This document shows, one piece after another, positions 1 to 5,772 of a DNA stretch of 6,683 bases; position 1 is the first letter of the stretch; the number at the start of each line of letters is the position of its first letter. The stretch comes from an uncultured Lachnospiraceae bacterium (lineage in GTDB: Bacteria > Bacillota_A > Clostridia > Lachnospirales > Lachnospiraceae). Position numbers and translations under genes: made by a program. The stretch is taken from contig CAJKKX010000133.1 of the NCBI GenBank assembly GCA_905200565.1, positions 1-6,683 of the forward strand. The letters run 5' to 3'. The notes under the pieces were generated by a model, which saw only the letters and a program-made list of their open reading frames with translations, searched no databases and had not been told where the DNA came from.

Positions 1-908
1 CCCGCCATCGACTGAAATACATTCGGCAGCGTGATAAAAATCAAACTCGGACCGCTGTCCGGCTGCACATTGTAGGCAAAGCATGCCGGAAAAATAATCA
101 GTCCCGCCATCAGCGCCACGCCGGTGTCGAGCAGGGTAACGCTCACCGCCTCGCCTGTGAGCGCGCGTTCCTTGCCGATGTAGCTTCCGAAAATAGCGAT
201 CGCACCGATTCCAAGACTCAATGTAAAGAATGCCTGCCCCATCGCGGCAAAGACAACCTCACCGACGCCGGTCTCCACCAGCTTGCCAAAATCCGGCTTC
301 AGATAAAATTCCAGTCCCTCCGCTCCGCCTTCCAGAAATACGGAATGCACGGCAAGGATAATCATCAGAAACAGCAGGCAGAGCATCATCACCTTCGTGA
401 TACGCTCCACACCTTTTTGCAGACCGCCTGCGCAGATAAGGAAGCAGACAACAACCACTAGGATCATGCAGAACGCCATCAGCCCCGGCTGTCCCATCAG
501 ACCGACGAATTCCGCCGCCACGCCCTCCGCGTCAAGCCCCGCAAAGCTGCCGGATGCCATTTTGGCAAAGTAAAGAATCATCCAGCCGCCGATCGTTGTG
601 TAGAACATCATCAGCAGATAATTGCCCGCCATCGCTCCCCACTTGTACCAGTGCCACTTTGTGCCCTTCGGCTCCAGTACGTCAAACGAAAGCGCCGCGC
701 TCTTCTGGCTTGCACGCCCGACCGCAAACTCCATTACCATGATCGGAAGTCCGAGTATTACCAGGAAAAACAGGTAGATCAGCACGAATGCCGCCCCGCC
801 GTACTTTCCGGTAATATACGGAAACCGCCACACATTTCCCAGACCGATCGCACATCCCGCAGAGATCAGAATGAACCCCAGTCTGGATGAGAATTTTTCT
901 CTCTCCAT
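1..908 (-). CDS. Sodium-dependent amino-acid transporter, NSS (SNF) family; 3' end cut by window edge
   Basis: This gene encodes a membrane symporter of the neurotransmitter:sodium symporter family (LeuT/MhsT-like), which moves an amino acid or related small molecule into the cell with Na+. Reading from 908 gives 302 codons with no stop before the left edge. Bacterial family members are usually about 440-520 residues with 11-12 TM helices, so roughly the C-terminal third is missing. The hallmark TM1 motif is at residues 16-31 (SAGCAIGLGNVWRFPY). By alignment to LeuT, G18, A20 and N25 fall at sodium/substrate positions and R28 at the extracellular gate. Hydrophobic segments lie near 10-35, 37-60, 90-117, 142-161, 169-190, 218-243 and 250-275. 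The stretch around 228-243 (FTLSLGIGAIAIFGSY) matches the family TM6-TM7 region, and LDTGVALMAG (260-269) carries D261, possibly at the Na1 site. The start is fixed by GGAGG at 918-922 with a 9-nt spacer. The substrate cannot be told from sequence. The gene is visibly more G+C-rich than the genes to its right. Confidence 0.95.
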   Translation of the reverse strand, partial: MEREKFSSRLGFILISAGCAIGLGNVWRFPYITGKYGGAAFVLIYLFFLVILGLPIMVMEFAVGRASQKSAALSFDVLEPKGTKWHWYKWGAMAGNYLLMMFYTTIGGWMILYFAKMASGSFAGLDAEGVAAEFVGLMGQPGLMAFCMILVVVVCFLICAGGLQKGVERITKVMMLCLLFLMIILAVHSVFLEGGAEGLEFYLKPDFGKLVETGVGEVVFAAMGQAFFTLSLGIGAIAIFGSYIGKERALTGEAVSVTLLDTGVALMAGLIIFPACFAYNVQPDSGPSLIFITLPNVFQSMA

Positions 909-935
909 TTCACATATCCTCCAGATGTTTCATTC

Positions 936-954
936 GGGAATGCCGCGCATTCCC
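936..954 (-). promoter_or_regulatory. Perfect 8-bp stem-loop in the transporter leader
   Basis: On the minus strand GGGAATGC, a 3-nt GCG loop and GCATTCCC form a perfect inverted repeat. It lies 13 nt upstream of the GGAGG ribosome binding site (918-922). No run of T follows, so it is not an intrinsic terminator. It could be an mRNA 5' structure that affects stability or ribosome access, or a DNA operator for a dimeric regulator. Its presence is certain. Its role is inference. Confidence 0.6.
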
Positions 955-980
955 CGCCGCTGCCAGCTTCGCCCGCGCAA

Positions 981-1020
981 CAGTCCGGCCAAACTGCCCT
1001 GTCACCCGCCCGCAGCAGTT
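981..1020 (-). promoter_or_regulatory. Possible mutually exclusive leader hairpins
   Basis: In the transcribed leader of the transporter, AACTGC (1015-1020) can pair with GCAGTT (992-997) across a 17-nt loop. The same GCAGTTT segment can instead form a compact hairpin with the downstream GGACTG (981-986) around a GGCC tetraloop, with two G-U pairs. The two pairings share bases 992-996 and cannot coexist. I do not recognise a known riboswitch or T-box core. The structures are short, so chance is a real possibility. Confidence 0.25.
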
Positions 1021-1032
1021 ACCAATGAACCT

Positions 1033-1082
1033 ATTTTACACGAAATGAAACTATAATGGAAGAAATATCTTTGTATTTTCAA
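1033..1082 (-). promoter_or_regulatory. Candidate promoter(s) for the NSS transporter
   Basis: Two weak sigma-A-like candidates overlap here on the minus strand. One is TTGAAA (1077-1082), an 18-nt gap, then CATTAT (1053-1058). The other is TTCCAT (1056-1061), a 17-nt gap, then TAAAAT (1033-1038). Either would give a leader of roughly 115-140 nt before the ATG at 908. The A+T-rich stretch 1030-1090 stands out against the G+C-rich leader next to it, which supports a promoter here. The exact hexamers are uncertain. Confidence 0.4.
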
Positions 1083-1113
1083 AAGTTTGGCAGTGCTTTA
1101 AAGCTGTGAAGTG

Positions 1114-2514
1114 CTATTCCGTTAGCTTCCCTAAAAGTTCCCCATATGTCACCAATGTGACATTTCCCAGTTTGGCAGCATCCTCCATACATCCCTTTGT
1201 AAAACCGCTTCTCGCAAACAGATATAAATGCACATTTCTATAATGGAATATCCTGCTGCGCATTACCAATGTTTCCAGAACGCCCACATCCACCTTTTCC
1301 TTTGTCCACTTGCATTCGCCAAATAACGCCGTATCTTTATCCTGTTCCCCCATAATATCAATTTCCGTCTGGCTGCGGGTGACCGGGTCTGTCCCCCACC
1401 AGCGTCCCAGATTTCTGAATTCCACAGGAGAATCCCCATCCAGCAGCAGTTTCCAGAGATACTGCTGGCATATATCCTCGAATACTTTTCCCATATAATC
1501 CGGCAGAAACGGTTCAATCCGTTTATATGCCAGATCAGCTGCTCCACGCCCAATAACGGAGCTGTTCTCCGGGACAAAACGATACCAGAACCGAAACAGA
1601 TTGTCCTCAATGGCGTAAATGGTCTTCCGGGATGTCTTTTCACCATAAGGCGTTTCTTTCCTGACCAGCCCCAGCATCATCAGATTTTTCAGATAGGTAC
1701 TGCAGACACTGGTATTCTCGCCGACTTTTGTCGAAATCTCCGCCATGCGGGAAGCGCCGGTCGCCATAGCTGTAATAATGGCATTGTAAAGAGCAGGTTC
1801 CCGTACCTCCTGCTTCAGCAGATTTTCCGGTTCCTCAAAGAGTACAGACGTCGGATTCAGGAAGGTATTCTTAATATTCTCCTCAACGCTCAGCCTGTCA
1901 TCCATCTGAAGTAAATACTGCGGTGTTCCTCCCACCATGCCATATATCATCGCTTTATCCTCATCAGAAAACTTTTGGAAATACCGGCATGTATCTGCAA
2001 AATCAAACGGAAGGATTTTCATCTGCGCTGTCCTTCTGCCGTAAAGCGGCGCTTTATACGCCAGTACGTGGTCCTCCATATAGGACATCGAAGACCCGCA
2101 TAAAATCAGCATCATTTTAGAAGAATCCTTATATCTGTCGATCAGAAGCTGTAATGTAGAGGCAAGACTTCTGGATGCGCGGGCGACATACGGGTACTCG
2201 TCAATCACAAAAACCAGACGTTCTTTTTCTGCCATCTGAAAAACATACTCTAATGCAGCCTGAAACGACGCAAACGCAGTATCCGCCCGAATCCCCGTTC
2301 CAAATTCCATAATATTTTTGCTGAAATTCTCCAGATTTTGTTTGGCATTGCTTTCTACTCCCATAATGTAGATTGCCTTTTTATCGCTGATAAATTTGTT
2401 GATAAGCGCAGTTTTCCCCACCCTGCGGCGACCATAGATAACTACAAATTCAAATTTCCCAGACGCATATAATTTATCAAGGGATGTCAGTTCCCGTTCT
2501 CTTCCGATAAACAT
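1114..2514 (-). CDS. AAA/STAND-like ATPase with C-terminal DUF234 (PD-(D/E)XK-like) domain
   Basis: This 466-residue cytoplasmic protein has the architecture of the archaeal/bacterial ATPase family (PF01637 followed by DUF234, PF03008), whose cellular role is poorly defined. The N-terminus has the family signature FIGRERELT (2-10). Walker A is GRRRVGKT at 28-35 (K34, T35) and Walker B is VFVIDEYP at 101-108 (D105, E106). A sensor-1-like LILCGSS is at 136-142 and GGTPQYL at 195-201. Residues about 241-300 look like a winged-helix DNA-binding domain. The C-terminal part holds EIDIMG (D386) and FGECKW (E400, K402), the D...ExK pattern of a PD-(D/E)XK nuclease fold, with FED (E346) as a possible additional helix residue. 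Length is normal and no truncation is seen. The start is supported by GGAGG at 2522-2526 with a 7-nt spacer and by a strong promoter just upstream. Family membership is secure. Nuclease activity and any defence or mobile-element role are inference. The neighbours are metabolic genes, not partners. Confidence 0.93.
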   Translation of the reverse strand: MFIGRERELTSLDKLYASGKFEFVVIYGRRRVGKTALINKFISDKKAIYIMGVESNAKQNLENFSKNIMEFGTGIRADTAFASFQAALEYVFQMAEKERLVFVIDEYPYVARASRSLASTLQLLIDRYKDSSKMMLILCGSSMSYMEDHVLAYKAPLYGRRTAQMKILPFDFADTCRYFQKFSDEDKAMIYGMVGGTPQYLLQMDDRLSVEENIKNTFLNPTSVLFEEPENLLKQEVREPALYNAIITAMATGASRMAEISTKVGENTSVCSTYLKNLMMLGLVRKETPYGEKTSRKTIYAIEDNLFRFWYRFVPENSSVIGRGAADLAYKRIEPFLPDYMGKVFEDICQQYLWKLLLDGDSPVEFRNLGRWWGTDPVTRSQTEIDIMGEQDKDTALFGECKWTKEKVDVGVLETLVMRSRIFHYRNVHLYLFARSGFTKGCMEDAAKLGNVTLVTYGELLGKLTE

Positions 2515-2541
2515 ATTTTAGCCTCCATTCCATATAGCTCA

Positions 2542-2570
2542 ACTATACCATTCCGCCGCATTTTAGTCAA
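2542..2570 (-). promoter_or_regulatory. Sigma-A promoter of the ATPase gene
   Basis: On the minus strand TTGACT (2565-2570), a 17-nt gap and TATAGT (2542-2547) make a near-consensus housekeeping promoter. Transcription would start near 2535, giving a leader of about 20 nt that contains the GGAGG site at 2522-2526. A perfect TATAAT (minus strand, 2570-2575) also lies inside the adjacent repeat and could serve an overlapping second promoter, but its -35 region is poor. Confidence 0.85.
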
Positions 2571-2599
2571 TTATACTTTAGTAATTTATACTTTACTAA
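2571..2599 (-). repeat. Tandem 14-bp direct repeats next to the ATPase promoter; likely operator
   Basis: Two copies on the minus strand, TTAGTAAAGTATAA (2599-2586) and TTACTAAAGTATAA (2584-2571), differ at one base and have a 15-bp period. A degenerate third unit, TTGACTAAAAT, starts at 2570 and contains the -35 hexamer. TTAGTAA (2578-2584, plus strand) and TTACTAA (2593-2599) also form a 7-bp inverted repeat with an 8-nt spacer. Position and phasing suggest an operator for a regulator, possibly the winged-helix ATPase itself, or an A+T-rich UP element. Repeats and positions are seen directly. The function is inferred. Confidence 0.6.
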
Positions 2600-2620
2600 T
2601 TTTTAACATCGCATTGTATA

Positions 2621-2656
2621 AAAAACCGCTGCTTCGTATATAGAAGTAACGGTTTT
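2621..2656 (-). terminator. Intrinsic terminator of the sugar-utilisation operon
   Basis: The arms AAAACCG (2622-2628) and CGGTTTT (2650-2656), with an inner CTTC/GAAG stem (2632-2635 with 2643-2646) and a 7-nt loop, form a long hairpin. One mismatch and one G-U pair sit in the middle. On the minus strand the stem runs into six T's (2625-2620), the correct order for ending transcripts from the GH32 gene. On the plus strand only four T's follow, so plus-strand termination would be weaker. It lies upstream of the ATPase promoter and separates the two units. Confidence 0.85.
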
Positions 2657-2667
2657 AAAACAATATT

Positions 2668-2733
2668 TTATTTATACTGCTCTTTATTCTTCTGCCAGTG
2701 TCCTGTCGGGCAAAAATCGCCCTTTTCCGGCAT
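2668..2733 (-). CDS. Possible 21-residue small protein (CPTGHW motif)
   Basis: A short reading frame starts at ATG 2733, 10 nt after the GH32 stop codon, and ends in TAA at 2668-2670, just before the operon terminator. It would be transcribed with the sugar operon. The product starts MPEKGDFCPTGHWQ and ends in a lysine-rich tail (KNKEQYK). A Cys, a His and a Trp within six residues (CPTGHW) could form part of a metal-binding or structural turn. No good Shine-Dalgarno is present, only a weak GAAG about 10 nt upstream, so reinitiation after GH32 would be needed. The frame stays open upstream to 2764 inside the end of GH32, so it could also be a remnant of a longer coding sequence. I do not recognise a family. 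Chance is possible. Confidence 0.35.
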   Translation of the reverse strand: MPEKGDFCPTGHWQKNKEQYK

Positions 2734-2743
2734 GATATTTACT

Positions 2744-4339
2744 TCAAATGGAAGAAATATTTTTTATTCTGCGGAACACAGCCCTGCAGCCCTCGCCAAA
2801 ATCCGCATCTACTTCATAATTCGTCTCATACCGTTCATATCTTCTGGTAAATGCGCGCATTCCACCATTGATAAAAATTTCAAAAAGAGCGTTATCTGTA
2901 TAAATATCCAGCCTCTCTACAGTTATATCTGCATTCCATTTTTCCTTATCTGTCATAATTATAATCTGACCAGGACATACTGTTACCGTCACTTGCCCGG
3001 CCTCAGATTCCGCCAGCACAATGCGGCCGGAAGCATTTTCCCGCAAACCAATCTGTAAGTGTCCGCGTCCATCCTTTATGTGAAAGATATTTTCAAAGTG
3101 TTCTTCCGATGTTTCCAGACGCTCCACCTCTTCCACCGGATAAGAATATAATTCCCCCTTTTCGATCCACAGCTTTCTTGGCAGGCTCATGACACCGTTC
3201 GACCTGCACAGCTTTTCGATATGATACTCATACCGGTCATTTACCCAGGCAATGGCAACCGTTCTTTTTAAATTTGCAAAAATCTGTGCTGCATAAAAAT
3301 CCTTTCCATGATCGACCAGCCCCTTATGTTCTACCCGAAAACGGTAATTTTTTATACTTCCAATATAGTATACCGTATCACGTCGGATTTGTGTCTCGTC
3401 CCTGTTGTGATAGCCAGCGATCAAAACATACTTATCCGCCATCTTTCTGATCGATGGACATTCTGCTCTGAGATATCGCTTATCTTTTTCCTTTAAAAAA
3501 ATTCCTTTATACTGCCATTGAATCAAATCTTTAGAACAATGAACCGCAATTGCTGCTGTATCTGCCGTTTCGCTCCCCGTCAGCATAAGCCATTCATCGC
3601 CCTCCCGCCAGACCTTGGGATCTCTGAAATTTTCTCCAAGTTCTGCCGGCAAATCGTTCACTGCAATTCTTTCTGCAGAAAAAGAAAATCCATTTTCACT
3701 ATACACGGCCGCCGTATATTCCATGCAATGCTCTTTTTGCAGATCCCCGACATGTCTTGTAAAAAACAGATGCATTTTATTTTGCTCCACCAGAGCTGTC
3801 CCGCTGAAAGCGCCTCCCCGCACATCAGGATTGCAGACAAGCTCCGGCTGAGGGCTTAGAACGACCGGATGCTCACGCCAGTGAAGCAGATCGCTGCTCG
3901 TCACATGTCCCCAGTGAGCGTCTCCCCACTTCTGCGACGATGGATTAAACTGATAGAACATATGATACAGCCCGCGGTAAAAGCATAGACCTACCGGGTC
4001 ATTCAGCCAGCCTACCGGCGGAGAATAGTGGAATGTATTCTGGTTTTTATACGCTGCTGATACGCCGGATTTCTCCGGACAGATCTGCTTTACCGGATCC
4101 GCACAGTCTCTTCTAAATAAATAGGCATAGTGTACCTTTACATCCTGCATACAGATACGGCACGATTTTTCCTTTGGAAGCTCTGCCGTAAACAGCTCGC
4201 ACTTGCTGTACCTGAATTGCTTATCCGTCATAGCCTTCCCGGAGCATATACGGATATACCCCGGGCTGCTCTTTGCGGCCGAAGCAATTACTGTTATGTA
4301 ATCATAGCCCTCACTATTAACCAACCGTTCACTTTTCAT
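2744..4339 (-). CDS. GH32 beta-fructosidase (sucrose/fructo-oligosaccharide hydrolase) with N-terminal extension
   Basis: This 531-residue glycoside hydrolase of family 32 cleaves terminal fructose from sucrose, fructo-oligosaccharides, inulin or levan fragments. The five-bladed propeller begins near residue 100. The nucleophile motif WLNDPVG (111-117, D114) has Val where NDPNG is usual. It is followed by YQFNP (129-133), FSG (178-180), FRDPKVW (238-244, D240 as transition-state stabiliser) and ECPS (293-296, E293 as acid/base). FYAAQIF (348-354) is also family-typical. Residues about 400-531 form the GH32 C-terminal beta-sandwich, including LFEIFINGG (485-493). No signal peptide is seen, so it should act in the cytoplasm on imported sugar. 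The first ~95 residues are an extra segment with six Cys and no family I recognise. The ATG overlaps the end of the preceding GH gene by 11 bp. A GGAG at 4354-4357 lies 14 nt upstream, which is far, so translational coupling is likely. It is the last clear gene before the terminator. Sucrose-6-phosphate hydrolase is less likely because the operon carries an ABC importer. Confidence 0.93.
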   Translation of the reverse strand: MKSERLVNSEGYDYITVIASAAKSSPGYIRICSGKAMTDKQFRYSKCELFTAELPKEKSCRICMQDVKVHYAYLFRRDCADPVKQICPEKSGVSAAYKNQNTFHYSPPVGWLNDPVGLCFYRGLYHMFYQFNPSSQKWGDAHWGHVTSSDLLHWREHPVVLSPQPELVCNPDVRGGAFSGTALVEQNKMHLFFTRHVGDLQKEHCMEYTAAVYSENGFSFSAERIAVNDLPAELGENFRDPKVWREGDEWLMLTGSETADTAAIAVHCSKDLIQWQYKGIFLKEKDKRYLRAECPSIRKMADKYVLIAGYHNRDETQIRRDTVYYIGSIKNYRFRVEHKGLVDHGKDFYAAQIFANLKRTVAIAWVNDRYEYHIEKLCRSNGVMSLPRKLWIEKGELYSYPVEEVERLETSEEHFENIFHIKDGRGHLQIGLRENASGRIVLAESEAGQVTVTVCPGQIIIMTDKEKWNADITVERLDIYTDNALFEIFINGGMRAFTRRYERYETNYEVDADFGEGCRAVFRRIKNISSI

Positions 4340-5726
4340 ACAGCTTTATATTTCTCCATTCGACCTTTCCGTTATGTACATATAATTTTATTTCAGCTCC
4401 CGGCTTCTCTGCCATCCGCACATTAAGCGCAACATCATTTACGTATACAACTGCGATATCATGGTCTACGATCAGGGAAAGATGCACTTTTTCCTCCGGC
4501 TGCGCTGTAAAGGGCCTGAACAGTCCGCGGTTCATGCACCGGAACCACGGATAATTGGGTGTTTTGTCAAACAAAAAACGTCTTTCACCGGGCACAAAGT
4601 GAAAATCATACCCCAGATCTTCCTTGCTGTTTTCACAGATTTTGATTCCAAACCCGAACGTTTCCGCCTGATAGCTCACATCTGCCTCCAGTCGGAAAAC
4701 ATCGGCCGAATACTCTTTTATTACTGTCTCCGCGCCGCCGTCAAGGCGCGAAAGAGTAAGGCTCTCCTGCATCTGTACATCTTTTTTGCCGATGATCCCC
4801 GAAAGCTGCTCCGGCATTCTGACGCCCAGTGTCCCATCCCTGCGCTGGTACACTTCATGCTGAACTGCATTTCCGCCCCAGATCCACATTCCCAGATCGT
4901 CATCCCTTTCCCTGGTGGGATTCCATCCAAAAATAATCCGTTTTTGTTCTGTCTGCACTGTTCTTGCAGCATAAAAGCAGCGCCCATCCAGACAGTCATC
5001 CGCTGGCGTCTGCCAGGGTCCGAAGAGACTTTTGCTCATACGATAGCGGGTCCGTCTCATATCGTCAAGCTCAGAAAACAAAAGATACCGCCATTCTCCG
5101 ATCCGGAACATATCCGGCATCTGAAGCAGGAAATACATATCCGGGCTGAAAAAAACGCCTTCATAATTCCAGTTTTCAAGATCTGCGCTGGTATAATATA
5201 AAAGAACCCCTCTTCGCTTCCGAAAGCCGTCTTTTTTCTGTGCGCAAACAAGCATAAGCCATTTTCCAAACTCCTCCGAAAAACATACAAAAGGATCTCT
5301 GAAGTAATCCTTCTCAAAGCCCTCCGGCGCAGAAAAACACAGCTTATCCTGTTTCCTCCAGCTGATTCCGTCATCGCTGATGGCAAGCATCAGCACCTCT
5401 TTCGGCGGCATCTCCGGGTGGTTCAGAAAATACTTGCACTCCCCGGTATAAAAAGCTCGGAATTTTCCCAAAGCATATATAACAGAACCCGCATAAAGAC
5501 AATGCTCCCTTGAACCATGTTTGCCCTTATGAAGCACTTCCCCGTAATCCTTAAAATCAACAAGATTCTGAGATACGGCAAGCGACCACCCGAAAGGCTC
5601 TCCATCGGGAAACGGTCTGGGATCCCTTCTGTCAGACTGATAGTACATATAGAACTTTCCCTTATGATAACAGGGCATACAGTCTCCTACCCATGCATTT
5701 TCCGGTCTGAAAAATATCTCGTTCAT
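4329..5726 (-). CDS. Divergent GH32-like (clan GH-J) protein with Gln at the expected acid/base position
   Basis: This 465-residue protein has the GH32 layout: a propeller at about 1-310 and a C-terminal beta-sandwich at about 315-465. Instead of WMNDPNG it reads WVGDCMP (12-18), keeping the nucleophile Asp at D15. YQSDRRDP follows at 29-36. The second motif is intact as YFRDPF (141-146, D144). The third motif, usually ECPD, reads QMPD (202-205), so the acid/base Glu appears replaced by Gln, encoded by CAG at 5121-5123. FYAARTV (251-257) and IFGW (265-268) correspond to the family's FYA...GW segment. No signal peptide is present. The start at 5726 has GGAGAGG at 5736-5742 with a 9-nt spacer, and 46 nt separate it from the permease stop. 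Its end overlaps the canonical GH32 gene. It could be a fructosidase or transfructosylase using another acid, an enzyme on a different fructoside, or a non-catalytic partner. Family assignment is firm at clan level. Specificity is unknown. Confidence 0.85.
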   Translation of the reverse strand: MNEIFFRPENAWVGDCMPCYHKGKFYMYYQSDRRDPRPFPDGEPFGWSLAVSQNLVDFKDYGEVLHKGKHGSREHCLYAGSVIYALGKFRAFYTGECKYFLNHPEMPPKEVLMLAISDDGISWRKQDKLCFSAPEGFEKDYFRDPFVCFSEEFGKWLMLVCAQKKDGFRKRRGVLLYYTSADLENWNYEGVFFSPDMYFLLQMPDMFRIGEWRYLLFSELDDMRRTRYRMSKSLFGPWQTPADDCLDGRCFYAARTVQTEQKRIIFGWNPTRERDDDLGMWIWGGNAVQHEVYQRRDGTLGVRMPEQLSGIIGKKDVQMQESLTLSRLDGGAETVIKEYSADVFRLEADVSYQAETFGFGIKICENSKEDLGYDFHFVPGERRFLFDKTPNYPWFRCMNRGLFRPFTAQPEEKVHLSLIVDHDIAVVYVNDVALNVRMAEKPGAEIKLYVHNGKVEWRNIKLYEK

Positions 5727-5772
5727 CTCTCTTTTCCTCTCCGCTGTTTAAACTGCAGCTTCTGTAATTTCG

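Noticed and set aside
554..1056. Three short plus-strand frames across the transporter gene and its leader.
   Set aside because: They oppose a clear membrane-transporter reading frame, and the compositions (Ser/Pro/Arg-rich) are typical of antisense frames in G+C-rich DNA.
1095..1104. A 10-bp palindrome GCTTTAAAGC after the ATPase stop, considered as its terminator.
   Set aside because: The stem is A+T-rich and short and no T-run follows on the minus strand, so it does not qualify as an intrinsic terminator.
1263..1646. A second minus-strand frame of 127 codons inside the ATPase gene.
   Set aside because: It is out of frame with the ATPase, whose DUF234 domain is read through the same bases. 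The alternative translation resembles no known protein.
2571..2599. The direct repeats considered as a CRISPR array or replication iterons.
   Set aside because: There are only two good copies of 14 bp with a 1-bp gap, no spacers, no cas or rep gene, and they abut a promoter.
4461..5201. A plus-strand open frame of 246 codons opposite the noncanonical GH32-like gene.
   Set aside because: It lies wholly inside a well-supported minus-strand gene with clan motifs. Its translation has no recognisable domain and no good ribosome binding site was evident, so it is a shadow frame.
5745..5752. The palindrome GTTTAAAC in the permease-GH gap, considered as an operator.
   Set aside because: Only 8 bp, with no matching copy near a promoter. 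It lies inside an operon just upstream of a ribosome binding site, so chance is the simplest explanation.
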